Source: Chloroflexi bacterium RBG_16_70_13
GTDB taxonomy: Bacteria > Chloroflexota > Limnocylindria > Limnocylindrales > CSP1-4
Reading direction: 5' to 3'
DNA: 11,988 nt
Assembly (NCBI GenBank): GCA_001795245.1
Contig: MGOD01000027.1
Span: forward strand, 1 to 11,988
The notes under the pieces are model-generated. The model was not told the origin of the DNA. It worked only from the letters and a program-made list of their open reading frames with translations, and made no database searches. The position numbers and the translations under genes were made by a program. Shown one piece after another: positions 1-6,690 of this stretch (position 1 is the first letter of the stretch; each line of letters begins with the position of its first letter).

Positions 1-904
1 TGGCTCCCGGGCCCGGGACAGCCGGGGCCGGCGTGGGCGGAGCCAGGGCGAACGGCGGCAGCTCGCCGACGATCGCGCTCGGCTGGATGCTCCGGTCCTG
101 GTTCTTGTTGCCCGAGCCGTCGAGCTGCAGCGTCCGCATGTGCCACGGAGCGCCGGACACCTCTCCCGCGCCGTCGCGCTCACCGCCCGCGGCGAGATTC
201 CAGAAGGCCGACTGGGCCAGGTGGCCGCCCCAGGCCATGAGGACGGCGCTGCCCGTGCTCCTGAAGCGGACCGTGAAGTCGGCGGTGCTGTTGCCGGCCA
301 CGGAACCCGAGTGGACCGGCCCGCTGATCGAGGTGATCGTCCCGCCCCACAGCGTCAGCTTGCGCGGCGTGCCGGAGTAGACCTGGGCGGTCGTGACGCT
401 CAGGCCGTCGGCGACGTACGGGTCGGCGGGGAAGGTGTATGTCGACGGGCTGCCGAGGGACGGGCACATCGACGAGATGCCGCCACCGCTCGCCGAGCAG
501 ATGTGGTCGTTGGCGTTGGTGACGTTCCAGGTGGCGAGGAAGTCGTAGGCCTTGTGGCCGCCGGCCGTGAAGTCGTAGTTGATGTGGATGACGTGGGCCC
601 CCGGTGCGAGGCCCTCGAAGGCCACGCGGAAGGGCACGATCCCGCCCTCCGGGTAGCGCGAGTTGTTGCCGTTGAGGTTGCCGTTCTGCCAGGCGGTGTC
701 AATCGTCGCCCACTGGTCGAGGTTGACGGTCGTCGCGGCACGGGCCGTGCGGACCTGCAGCCCGAGGGCCAGCGAGGCGAGGGCCAGGGCCACCAGCGCG
801 ACGACGAGGACCCGTCGAGACCGACTCCGGCGCCGGCTCCTGCCGTCGGGATCCCACCACGGATCCCTGCGCCCGCCGACGAGCTGCTGGCCGATCCATC
901 CCAC
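1..904 (-). CDS. Exported protein of unknown function, 3' end beyond window
   Basis: An open frame runs from a GTG at 904-902 off the left edge, giving 301 codons with no stop. The GTG is chosen because AGGGGG lies 9 bases upstream and a frame stop lies near 985. Residues 11-31 are strongly basic and also hold a WW pair. They are followed by a hydrophobic segment at about 32-50 and a TARA-A cleavage-like site near 53-57, so export by a signal peptide or an N-terminal anchor is likely. The mature part is rich in Thr, Ser, Gly, Asn and aromatic residues (NLDQWATIDTAWQNGN near its start), as in beta-sandwich surface proteins. It contains two Cys (CSASGGGISSMC) that could form a disulfide. The last visible residues are Pro/Ala-rich, which suggests a linker to a further domain or a wall/membrane anchor outside the window. 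I do not recognise a function. The frame choice is supported by the protein-like composition compared with the Arg/Pro-rich shadows around it. Confidence 0.72.
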   Translation of the reverse strand, partial: MGWIGQQLVGGRRDPWWDPDGRSRRRSRSRRVLVVALVALALASLALGLQVRTARAATTVNLDQWATIDTAWQNGNLNGNNSRYPEGGIVPFRVAFEGLAPGAHVIHINYDFTAGGHKAYDFLATWNVTNANDHICSASGGGISSMCPSLGSPSTYTFPADPYVADGLSVTTAQVYSGTPRKLTLWGGTITSISGPVHSGSVAGNSTADFTVRFRSTGSAVLMAWGGHLAQSAFWNLAAGGERDGAGEVSGAPWHMRTLQLDGSGNKNQDRSIQPSAIVGELPPFALAPPTPAPAVPGPGA

Positions 905-913
905 GGACGCGCA

Positions 914-919
914 CCCCCT
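914..919 (-). promoter_or_regulatory. Ribosome binding site for the exported protein
   Basis: AGGGGG on the minus strand lies 9 bases before the GTG at 904. It decides the start, because the nearby ATG (899-897) belongs to another, shadow frame. Confidence 0.5.
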
Positions 920-1040
920 GCCGAATCTCGGGGTCTGAATGTGCGCGCGATGGGGGTCCCAGCGTCGAGAGGGATGGAAGTGCTACGAATCCGCCCGCAC
1001 CCGACCGGACCGCACCTGCACAGCGGCCACGCCGAGACGA

Positions 1041-1060
1041 CCGGTGTCCGGCGACACCGG
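1041..1060 (-). terminator. Perfect 8-bp hairpin after the leftward gene run
   Basis: CCGGTGTC and GACACCGG form a perfect 8-bp stem around a 4-base loop. It begins 20 bases past the stop of the lysine-rich microprotein and sits before the start region of the next minus-strand gene. No T-run follows on the minus strand, so it is not a textbook intrinsic terminator. It could still end or stabilise the transcript of the five-gene run. It is also a perfect dyad, so a protein-binding operator for the exported-protein gene is the alternative. Confidence 0.45.
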
Positions 1061-1080
1061 GTCCAGTGCCGCGCCCCTGG

Positions 1081-1143
1081 CTACTTGGCCGGCTTGGGCT
1101 TGTTCTGCTTCGGCTTCTTGGGGGTCTTGGCCTTCTTGTCCAT
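1081..1143 (-). CDS. Lysine-rich 20-residue microprotein
   Basis: A 20-codon frame starts at ATG 1143-1141 and ends in TAG at 1083-1081. It encodes MDKKAKTPKKPKQ followed by a similar tail. Nine of 20 residues are Lys and four are Pro, with only one acidic residue, so the peptide would be very basic and unfolded. The case for it being real is the GGAGG at 1156-1152, 8 bases before the ATG, and its place 20 bases downstream of the LLM oxidoreductase stop, which implies co-transcription. A hairpin follows it. Lys codons are all AAG, matching the GC-rich codon use of its neighbours. I cannot name a family. Nucleic acid or ribosome binding is a guess from charge alone. Most gene finders would miss it because of its length. 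Confidence 0.6.
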   Translation of the reverse strand: MDKKAKTPKKPKQNKPKPAK

Positions 1144-1151
1144 GGCTGTCG

Positions 1152-1156
1152 CCTCC
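1152..1156 (-). promoter_or_regulatory. Strong Shine-Dalgarno site for the microprotein
   Basis: GGAGG on the minus strand, 8 bases upstream of the microprotein ATG. This is one of the best-placed SD sites in the window and is the main evidence that the 20-codon frame is translated. Confidence 0.6.
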
Positions 1157-1163
1157 GATCGAT

Positions 1164-2174
1164 CTAGGCCTTCGCGGCCGCCACGTCGCGCAGGGCCGGA
1201 ATGATGTCGCGCCCGTAGATCTCGATCTGCTCTTCCTCGCCTCCGTTCATCAGGTAGAGGTTGAACTGGTCGACGCCGGCGCCAGCCAGGGCCCGCAGCC
1301 GCTCGATGTGGTCGGCGACCGAGCCGACGAGGCAGAACCGGTCGACGATCTGGTCCGTGACGAATGCGGCGTTCGAGCTCCCGACCTCGGCGTGGTGGAG
1401 GTAGTCGTAGCCCTCCCGCTCGCGGATGTACTGGGTCAGCTCGGGCGGCAGGTCCTCGCGCGGGTAGCGGTTCACGAGGTCGACGACATGATTCGAGACG
1501 AGGGCCGGGAACCAGCGCGTCCGGTCACGGCCGTCGCCAAGGTCGCCGACATGGGCCGGCGCGGCAGCCATGACCATGACGCTGTCGGGGTCTCGCCCCG
1601 ACTCGACCGCCGACGCCTTGACCTGCGACACGAACCAGCGGACCAGGTCCGGGTCGCCGATCTGGATCATCGCCCCGTCCGCGATCCGTCCGGTCAGCTT
1701 CAGCGCGACCGGCCCGTAACCCGCGATCCACACGGGCAGCCGGTCACCGGTCGTCCAGGGAAGCTCGAGGGTCGCGCCTTCGAATTCGATCGACCGGCCC
1801 TCGACGAGGGCCCGGATGACGTGGACCGCTTGCTCGAGGTCCTTCATCGAGGTGGGCGGCTTGCCGAGCACGCGCCGGGCGGAGTCCCCGCGGCCGATGC
1901 CGAGATCCATCCGGCCGCCAGACACCTCGTTGAGGACGGCGAGCGAGGACGCGGTGACCGACGGCTCGCGCGTCGCGGGATTCGTGACGCAGGTGCCGAG
2001 GCGCATCCGGGTCGTCGCCTGTGCCATCAGCAGCAGGAGTGGGTATGGGTCTCGCCAGATGACGTGCGAGTCGAAGATCCAGCCGTACTCGAATCCAGCA
2101 GCCTCGGCGAGCTTCGCCAGGGACACGGTCCGTTCCAGCGGGTGGTCCGGCCTGAGCGTGAATCCGAACTGCAT
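1164..2174 (-). CDS. Luciferase-like (LLM) F420/flavin-dependent oxidoreductase
   Basis: This 336-residue protein is a luciferase-like TIM-barrel oxidoreductase, a class that uses coenzyme F420 or FMN. Visible family features are the start MQFGFTLRP, EAAGFEYGWIFDSH, the segment LGTCVTNPATREPSVTASS, GGRMDLGIGRGDSARRVLG (the LLM glycine/arginine phosphate-binding region) and LPVWIAGYGPVALKLTGRIA. The length fits the family. GGAG lies 8 bases before the ATG. It follows the beta-ureidopropionase-like gene by 51 bases on the same strand, and the microprotein follows it by 20 bases. I associate this subgroup (the CPS_4043-like F420-dependent family) with pyrimidine or hydantoin degradation neighbourhoods. 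That would suggest a redox or ring-cleaving step on a pyrimidine-like compound, but this rests on memory and context. Whether the cofactor is F420 or FMN cannot be read from the sequence by eye. Confidence 0.88.
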   Translation of the reverse strand: MQFGFTLRPDHPLERTVSLAKLAEAAGFEYGWIFDSHVIWRDPYPLLLLMAQATTRMRLGTCVTNPATREPSVTASSLAVLNEVSGGRMDLGIGRGDSARRVLGKPPTSMKDLEQAVHVIRALVEGRSIEFEGATLELPWTTGDRLPVWIAGYGPVALKLTGRIADGAMIQIGDPDLVRWFVSQVKASAVESGRDPDSVMVMAAAPAHVGDLGDGRDRTRWFPALVSNHVVDLVNRYPREDLPPELTQYIREREGYDYLHHAEVGSSNAAFVTDQIVDRFCLVGSVADHIERLRALAGAGVDQFNLYLMNGGEEEQIEIYGRDIIPALRDVAAAKA

Positions 2175-2225
2175 CCAAGGCGCTCCGTTTCTCTGCGTCG
2201 CCGGGAGGTGCGGGCCTTCTGCTGC

Positions 2226-3077
2226 CTACGGTCGGACGAGGTCGCCGTACGCGTCGGGCCGGCGATCCCGGTAGAACTGCCACGTCTGGCGGACCTGCTG
2301 GATGACGTCGAGGTCCATCTCCCGGATGATCAGCTCCTCGGCGTACGGGTCGCCGACGGCCCCGATGAACTGGCCGCGCGGATCGACGAAGTAGCTCTGG
2401 CCGTAGAAGTCGTCGTCGCCGATCTCCTTCTCGACCCCGACCCGGTTGATCGTGCCGACGAAGTAGCCGTTGGCCAGGGCGTGGCTGACCTGCTCCACCC
2501 GCCAGAGGTATTCGGACAGGCCGCGCGAGGTCGCGCTCGGGATGAAGACCATCTCCGCGCCGTTGAGACCCAGCGCCCGGGCTCCCTCGGGGAAGTGGCG
2601 GTCATAGCAGATATAAACGCCGACCTTGCCGACCGCCGTCTCGAACACGGGATAGCCGAGGTTGCCGGGCCGGAAGTAGAACTTCTCCCAGAAGCCCTTG
2701 ACGTGGGGGATGTGAGTCTTGCGGTACTTGCCGAGGTACTTGCCGTCGGCGTCGATGACGGCGGCGGTGTTGTAGTAGATCCCCGAGGCCGTCGCATCCT
2801 CTTCGTACATCGGCACGACGAGGACCATGCCCGTCTGCTTCGCGAGGTCCTCCATCCGCTTCGTCGTCGCCCCGTCCGGGATGAGCTCCGTGTAGGCGTA
2901 GTACTGGGGGTCCTGGACCTGGCAGAAGTAGGGCCCGTAGAACAGCTCCTGGAAGAGCATCACCTGGGCGCCCTGCTTCGCTGCCTCGTGGGCGGCCTTC
3001 TCGTGCTTCTGGATCATCGATTCCTTGTCGCCGGTCCAGGTGGCCTGGAGGAGCGCCCCTCGGACGATGCGCGGCAT
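2226..3077 (-). CDS. Beta-ureidopropionase-type nitrilase-superfamily amidohydrolase
   Basis: This 283-residue carbon-nitrogen hydrolase carries the nitrilase-superfamily catalytic triad: Glu44 (QELFYGPYF), Lys120 (KYRKTHIPH) and Cys157 (YICYDRH). Further marks are GLNGAEMVFIPSAT and the late ANGYFVGTINRVG, which resemble beta-ureidopropionases and N-carbamoylputrescine amidases. The likely reaction is hydrolysis of an N-carbamoyl amine or N-carbamoyl-beta-amino acid to the amine/amino acid, CO2 and ammonia in the cytoplasm. The start is ATG 3077-3075 (MPRIVRG), with GAGGG 5 bases upstream. The open frame extends further to 3131, but that part looks unlike the family. It lies 72 bases after the MFS gene and 51 before the LLM gene. 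N-carbamoyl-D-amino acid hydrolase is an alternative. With the divergent aminotransferase, beta-alanine release in reductive pyrimidine degradation is the best contextual reading. Confidence 0.85.
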   Translation of the reverse strand: MPRIVRGALLQATWTGDKESMIQKHEKAAHEAAKQGAQVMLFQELFYGPYFCQVQDPQYYAYTELIPDGATTKRMEDLAKQTGMVLVVPMYEEDATASGIYYNTAAVIDADGKYLGKYRKTHIPHVKGFWEKFYFRPGNLGYPVFETAVGKVGVYICYDRHFPEGARALGLNGAEMVFIPSATSRGLSEYLWRVEQVSHALANGYFVGTINRVGVEKEIGDDDFYGQSYFVDPRGQFIGAVGDPYAEELIIREMDLDVIQQVRQTWQFYRDRRPDAYGDLVRP

Positions 3078-3149
3078 CTCGACCCTCTTTCGTGGGATGG
3101 CTCGAACGGGCTCGAAGGCGAGAGGGTACACCCGCCCGACCTCGACCGG

Positions 3150-4406
3150 TCAGCCCTCAGAAGCGACGTAATCCGCCGCGCGGCGGACACGGGGCAGCGG
3201 CGAGAGGACGAGGAACAGGATCGAGATGGCCATCCCCGCCCAGCCCAGGGCGATGCCGCCGCGAACGCCGATCCAGTCCGCCGCACCCGCCGCCAGGAGG
3301 GCACCGATCGGATAGGCGATCCCGTGCGAGATGACCTCGAGCGTGGCGTTCACCCGACCGAGGATCCGATCCGGGCTCAGGCCCTGGACGAGCGAGATCT
3401 CGGCGACCCCCTCGATCGTCCCGAGGCCGTCGCCGATGAGCTGGGGGATGAAGACCATCACGGTCGCGACCAGCAGCGGGCCCTGGGCCAGCGGCGTCAG
3501 CACCCCCAGGGCCGCCGCGCCGACCGCGGTCCAGATGAGGGCCGGCCCGAGCCCCAGCCTGCCGATGACCCGCGACGCGAACAACGAGCCGACGAGCGAG
3601 CCGACGCCGCCGGCGGACACCACGAGGCCGAACAGGAACGGATCCAGGTGCAGCTCCTGGAGCAGGAAGATGGCGTACAGCACGCCGTAGAACGACCCCG
3701 CGATGTGGGCCACGATCGAGCGCATGGCGATCGCGAACAGGACCCCGTGGCTCCGCACCAGGCGCAGGCCCTCGACGATCTCGTGGCGGATCGGCGTCGG
3801 CGCCTCGCGAGCTGGGCGGTCAGGCTCGGGCGCGCGGATGAGGACCAGGGAGATCGCCGAGACCGCGAACGAGACCGCGTCGACGAGGATCGCGAACGGC
3901 GCGCTGACGACCTGGACCAGGCCGCCGGCGAGGCCCGGCCCGCCGATCTCGGCGATCGAGGAGCTCGTGGCGAGCTTGCTGTTGCCCTCGACGACGCGAT
4001 CGACCCCGATGAGCGACGGGACGTAGGCCGGGTAAGCGGCGCTGAACAGGGCGCCCAGGCAGGCTTCGAAGAACATCACCACGTAGAGCTGCTCCATCCG
4101 GAGCACGCCGACGACATGGGCGAGCGGGATCGAGAAGAGGAGGACCGCCCGGATCGCGTCCGTCCAGATGAGGAGCGGCCGGCGCTTCAGGCGGTCCACC
4201 CAGGCGCCGGCGAAGAGGCCGATGAGCAGGATGGCCAAGCTCGCCGAGACGACGAGGTAGGCCATCTCCTGCGGCCCCGCGCCGAGGACGAGGAGGGCGA
4301 CGAGGGGCACGGCCGTCCGGGTCACGACGGAGCCCATCTCGGACACCGTCTGGCCGGCCCACAGCTTCAGGAAGTCGGCGTGTCGCCAGAGCGATCGATT
4401 CGGCAC
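3150..4406 (-). CDS. MFS exporter (EntS/multidrug-like, 12 TM)
   Basis: This 418-residue protein is hydrophobic throughout, with about 12 predicted membrane spans and a central hydrophilic loop near residues 193-208 (APEPDRPAREAPTP). It starts with the typical LWRHADFLKLWAGQTVSEMGS of the MFS_3/EntS-like exporters, and the loop-2 motif appears as GAWVDRLKRRPLLIWTD. These proteins export small molecules such as drugs or siderophores by proton antiport; the substrate cannot be inferred here. The start is GTG 4406-4404 (PNRSLWRHADF follows). Only weak SD-like sequence precedes it, but the next Met falls after the conserved N-terminal helix begins. It lies 64 bases after the exported/membrane protein gene, with a hairpin between them, and 72 bases before the amidohydrolase. 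It may therefore be transported in the same transcript without sharing its pathway. Confidence 0.85.
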   Translation of the reverse strand: MPNRSLWRHADFLKLWAGQTVSEMGSVVTRTAVPLVALLVLGAGPQEMAYLVVSASLAILLIGLFAGAWVDRLKRRPLLIWTDAIRAVLLFSIPLAHVVGVLRMEQLYVVMFFEACLGALFSAAYPAYVPSLIGVDRVVEGNSKLATSSSIAEIGGPGLAGGLVQVVSAPFAILVDAVSFAVSAISLVLIRAPEPDRPAREAPTPIRHEIVEGLRLVRSHGVLFAIAMRSIVAHIAGSFYGVLYAIFLLQELHLDPFLFGLVVSAGGVGSLVGSLFASRVIGRLGLGPALIWTAVGAAALGVLTPLAQGPLLVATVMVFIPQLIGDGLGTIEGVAEISLVQGLSPDRILGRVNATLEVISHGIAYPIGALLAAGAADWIGVRGGIALGWAGMAISILFLVLSPLPRVRRAADYVASEG

Positions 4407-4443
4407 AGCCGGTGCACTCTAGCGGCTCCCTCGGCGGCCGCAC

Positions 4444-4467
4444 GGGCGATCCCGCGCGGGCTCGCCC
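4444..4467 (-). terminator. GC-rich hairpin between membrane-protein and MFS genes
   Basis: GGGCGA and TCGCCC pair around the palindrome CCCGCGCGGG, with one mismatch between the two stems. The structure begins just 3 bases past the TGA of the minus-strand membrane protein gene. No T-run follows, so termination is plausible but partial read-through into the MFS gene is equally possible. Confidence 0.35.
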
Positions 4468-4470
4468 CGG

Positions 4471-5169
4471 TCAGGCTGGCAGTGGCGCGGGCCCCGAGCC
4501 GAGCCGGCCCGCGAGCACGAATCCCAGGACGAGGCCGACGAGCGCGATCACCAGGCCCACGAAGGATGTCGGATCGAGGACGCCGAACTGCTCGAGGGCG
4601 AGTCCCAGCCCCGCGCCGCCGAGCCCGCCGAGGATCGCGGCGAGGATCCGCGCTCCCATCCCGCCGGCCGAGCGGGCGCCCATGAAGATCGCCAGCAGGC
4701 CGATGAGGGCGAGGACGATGCCGCCGCCACCGAACAGGGTGAGCAGCGGGTTCACGTCGTCGAGGATGATGGTGATCGAGCCGGAGCAACTCCCGCCCTC
4801 GCCCGACGCCGACCCGGAGACGACGAACCGCGCACCGAGGTAGGCGAAGGCCGCCACGGATACGCCGCTGACTGACCCCTGGGTGTCGCCATCGCCGGAG
4901 CCGCCCGCGATCGGGACGGCCAGGCCCAGCGCCGAGGCTGAGACGGTCGCCGACTGCATCTCGACCGTCGACTGGCCGGATCCGCCGGCCGTGTCGGTCG
5001 ACTTGAGATGCCACTCGGTCGCGGTCGTCAGATCGATCTCGCCGCCCGAGGTCGACGTTCCCGTGCCGGAGCACGGCGGGCTGATCGTTGCCGCGGCCGG
5101 GCCGGCCAGGAGCAGGAACAAGGATCCGGTGGCGACCATCGCCCCGATCCGCCGCATGGACGCACGCAT
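4471..5169 (-). CDS. Signal-peptide membrane protein of unknown function
   Basis: This is a protein of 232 residues (233 if the first of two adjacent ATGs is used). The N-terminus MRASMRRIGAMVATGS with LFLLLAGPAAA is a clear signal peptide with cleavage near AAA-TIS. A Gly/Ser/Thr-rich exported region of about 110 residues follows, including a Cys just after the signal peptide (SPPCSG) and another in GGSCSGS, a possible disulfide. The C-terminal third holds three hydrophobic segments (LTLFGGGGIVLALIGLLAIFM, then ARILAAILGGLGGAGLGLAL, then FVGLVIALVGLVLGFVLA). The last two resemble the glycine-rich GlsB/transglycosylase-associated membrane type only loosely. GGGGAGGGA abuts the ATG at 5172, so I prefer the second ATG at 5169, which gives a 5-base gap from GGAGG. 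No function is recognised. It is the first gene of the leftward run and shares a 164-bp divergent region with the aminotransferase. Confidence 0.75.
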   Translation of the reverse strand: MRASMRRIGAMVATGSLFLLLAGPAAATISPPCSGTGTSTSGGEIDLTTATEWHLKSTDTAGGSGQSTVEMQSATVSASALGLAVPIAGGSGDGDTQGSVSGVSVAAFAYLGARFVVSGSASGEGGSCSGSITIILDDVNPLLTLFGGGGIVLALIGLLAIFMGARSAGGMGARILAAILGGLGGAGLGLALEQFGVLDPTSFVGLVIALVGLVLGFVLAGRLGSGPAPLPA

Positions 5170-5228
5170 CATTCCCTCCCCATGATGATGCGCGGACTGT
5201 CCATCGCCGGGCGACGTGCGTCAACGGG

Positions 5229-5252
5229 GAATATTCGGCCTGCCACGGCAGG
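5229..5252. promoter_or_regulatory. Two adjacent dyads in the divergent intergenic region
   Basis: GAATATTC (5229-5236) is a perfect 8-bp palindrome and the most AT-rich spot in the surrounding area. It is followed by CCTGCC-AC-GGCAGG (5239-5252), a perfect 6+6 inverted repeat. Both lie between the divergent membrane-protein and aminotransferase genes, where a shared operator would be expected. No convincing -35/-10 pair could be fixed on either strand, so the regulatory role is an inference. Confidence 0.3.
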
Positions 5253-5336
5253 GCCAGCCGGCACGCGAACGACCTTGCCGTCTCTGCCACAATCGATCGA
5301 CACGTCCTTGCCGAAATCGTCAAACGGAGCCCATCC

Positions 5337-6671
5337 ATGGCCGTCGAATCGCCTGCCACGATGTCGAGCGCGGAGATCGTCGCGCTCAACCGCGCCCACA
5401 CCTTCTTCTCCTGGTCCGTCCAGGGAGCGCTGGACCCGATCGCAATCGATCACGCCGAGGGCGTCTACCTCTACACGCCGGAGGGCCGGCGGATCCTCGA
5501 CTTCAACAGCCAGCTGATGTCGGTCAACATCGGCCACGGAGATCGCCGGGTCATCGACGCGATCACTGAGCAGGCGATGAAGCTCCAGTACGTCCAGCCC
5601 GCCTTCGCGACCGAGATCCGGGGCCGACTTGGAAAGAAGCTCGCCGAGATCATGCCCGGCGACCTTGACAAGGTCTTCTTCACCCTCGGCGGGGCCGAGG
5701 CCATCGAGAACGCGATCAAGCTGGCCCGTCACCACACGGGACGCTACAAGGTCCTCGCCCGGTACCGGGCCTACCACGGCGCGACGTTCGGGGCGATGAC
5801 CCTCACCGGCGACCCGCGCCGCTGGGCCAACGAGCCGGGGCTCGTGGGGGTCGTCCGCTACCCCGACACGCATCGCTATGGTGAGGCCGAGCCGCGCCCG
5901 GCGGCCGAGTCCCTTGAGGGGCTCGAGGACGTCGTCCGCTACGAGGGCCCCCACACGATCGCGGCCATCTTCCTCGAGACGATCGTGGGCACGAACGGGA
6001 TCCTCATCCCGCCCGACGGCTACCTCCAGGGCGTTCGCGAGATCTGCGACCGGTACGGCATCCTCATGGTCGCCGACGAGGTCATGGCCGGCTTCGGCCG
6101 GACGGGCAAGTGGTTCGCGCTGGACCACTGGAACGTCGTCCCCGACCTGATGACGATGGCCAAGGGCCTGACCTCGTCCTACCTGCCCCTGGGCGCGGTG
6201 GCGATGCGCCATGGCATCGCCGAGGCCTTCGAATCGAAGATGTTCTTCGGCGGCCTGACGTACTCGTCGCACCCGGTGTCGCTGGCCGCCGCCCTCGCCA
6301 CGATCCGGGTCTACGAGGAGGACGACCTCGTCGGCAACGCCGCCCGGCTCGGGCCGGTCATGCAGGCCCACCACGAGCGGCTGGCCGCGAAGCACCCGTC
6401 CGTGGGCGCCCACCGGAGCCTCGGCCTCTTCGGGATCCTGGACCTCGTCCGGTCGCGCGACCCGTGGACGCCGTTGACCCCATTCAACGGCACGAGCGAC
6501 GAGATGAAGGCGATCGGGAAGTACCTTCGCGACCACGGCGTCTACTGCATGATCGCGAACAACTCGATCCACACGAACCCGCCGCTGTGCATCACCGAGG
6601 AGCAGCTGGCCGAGGGCTTCGAGGTCATCGACGCCGCCCTCGACATCGCCGACAGGGCCGTCACCGGCTGA
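5337..6671 (+). CDS. Class III PLP-dependent aminotransferase (beta-alanine/taurine-pyruvate type)
   Basis: This 444-residue protein is a fold-type I, class III (omega) aminotransferase that transfers a terminal or beta amino group to a keto acid using PLP. Key residues are visible: GGAEAIENAIKLAR (cofactor phosphate region), the aromatic YRAYHGAT, Asp247 in ILMVADEVMAGFGRTG (contacts the pyridine nitrogen) and Lys276 in TMAKGLTSSYLPLGAV (Schiff-base lysine). FFGGLTYSSHPV follows, and the length matches the family. The start ATG at 5337 has GGAG 7 bases upstream. The open frame continues upstream to 5088, but that overlaps the divergent gene and lacks family-like sequence. Its divergent placement beside a beta-ureidopropionase-type hydrolase suggests beta-alanine as donor. 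Taurine, GABA or another omega-amino acid are alternatives that sequence reading cannot separate. Its end converges on the next minus-strand gene with a 19-base gap and no visible terminator. Confidence 0.88.
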   Translation: MAVESPATMSSAEIVALNRAHTFFSWSVQGALDPIAIDHAEGVYLYTPEGRRILDFNSQLMSVNIGHGDRRVIDAITEQAMKLQYVQPAFATEIRGRLGKKLAEIMPGDLDKVFFTLGGAEAIENAIKLARHHTGRYKVLARYRAYHGATFGAMTLTGDPRRWANEPGLVGVVRYPDTHRYGEAEPRPAAESLEGLEDVVRYEGPHTIAAIFLETIVGTNGILIPPDGYLQGVREICDRYGILMVADEVMAGFGRTGKWFALDHWNVVPDLMTMAKGLTSSYLPLGAVAMRHGIAEAFESKMFFGGLTYSSHPVSLAAALATIRVYEEDDLVGNAARLGPVMQAHHERLAAKHPSVGAHRSLGLFGILDLVRSRDPWTPLTPFNGTSDEMKAIGKYLRDHGVYCMIANNSIHTNPPLCITEEQLAEGFEVIDAALDIADRAVTG

Positions 6672-6690
6672 GCTCGACGGAGCGAAACGG

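Noticed and set aside
140..1204. A 354-codon plus-strand frame near the left edge
   Set aside because: It is antisense to the exported protein, whose frame has a signal segment, an SD and protein-like composition. The plus-strand product is biased toward Arg, Ala, Gly and Val.
3090..3115. Short direct repeat GGCTCGAA between the MFS and amidohydrolase genes
   Set aside because: Only two 8-base copies with no dyad or conserved spacing; chance repetition is likely.
939..4685. A 1248-codon open frame on the plus strand
   Set aside because: It lies opposite four well-supported minus-strand genes and its translation is Arg/Asp/Glu/Val-rich with no domain. High G/C at third positions keeps the antisense frame free of stops.
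5088..5336. N-terminal extension of the aminotransferase frame
   Set aside because: It overlaps the signal-peptide gene on the other strand, and the SD plus family-typical start are at 5337.
5169..6572. A 467-codon minus-strand frame opposite the aminotransferase
   Set aside because: The plus-strand frame has the full PLP-enzyme motif set and an SD, while the antisense product shows no recognisable domain.
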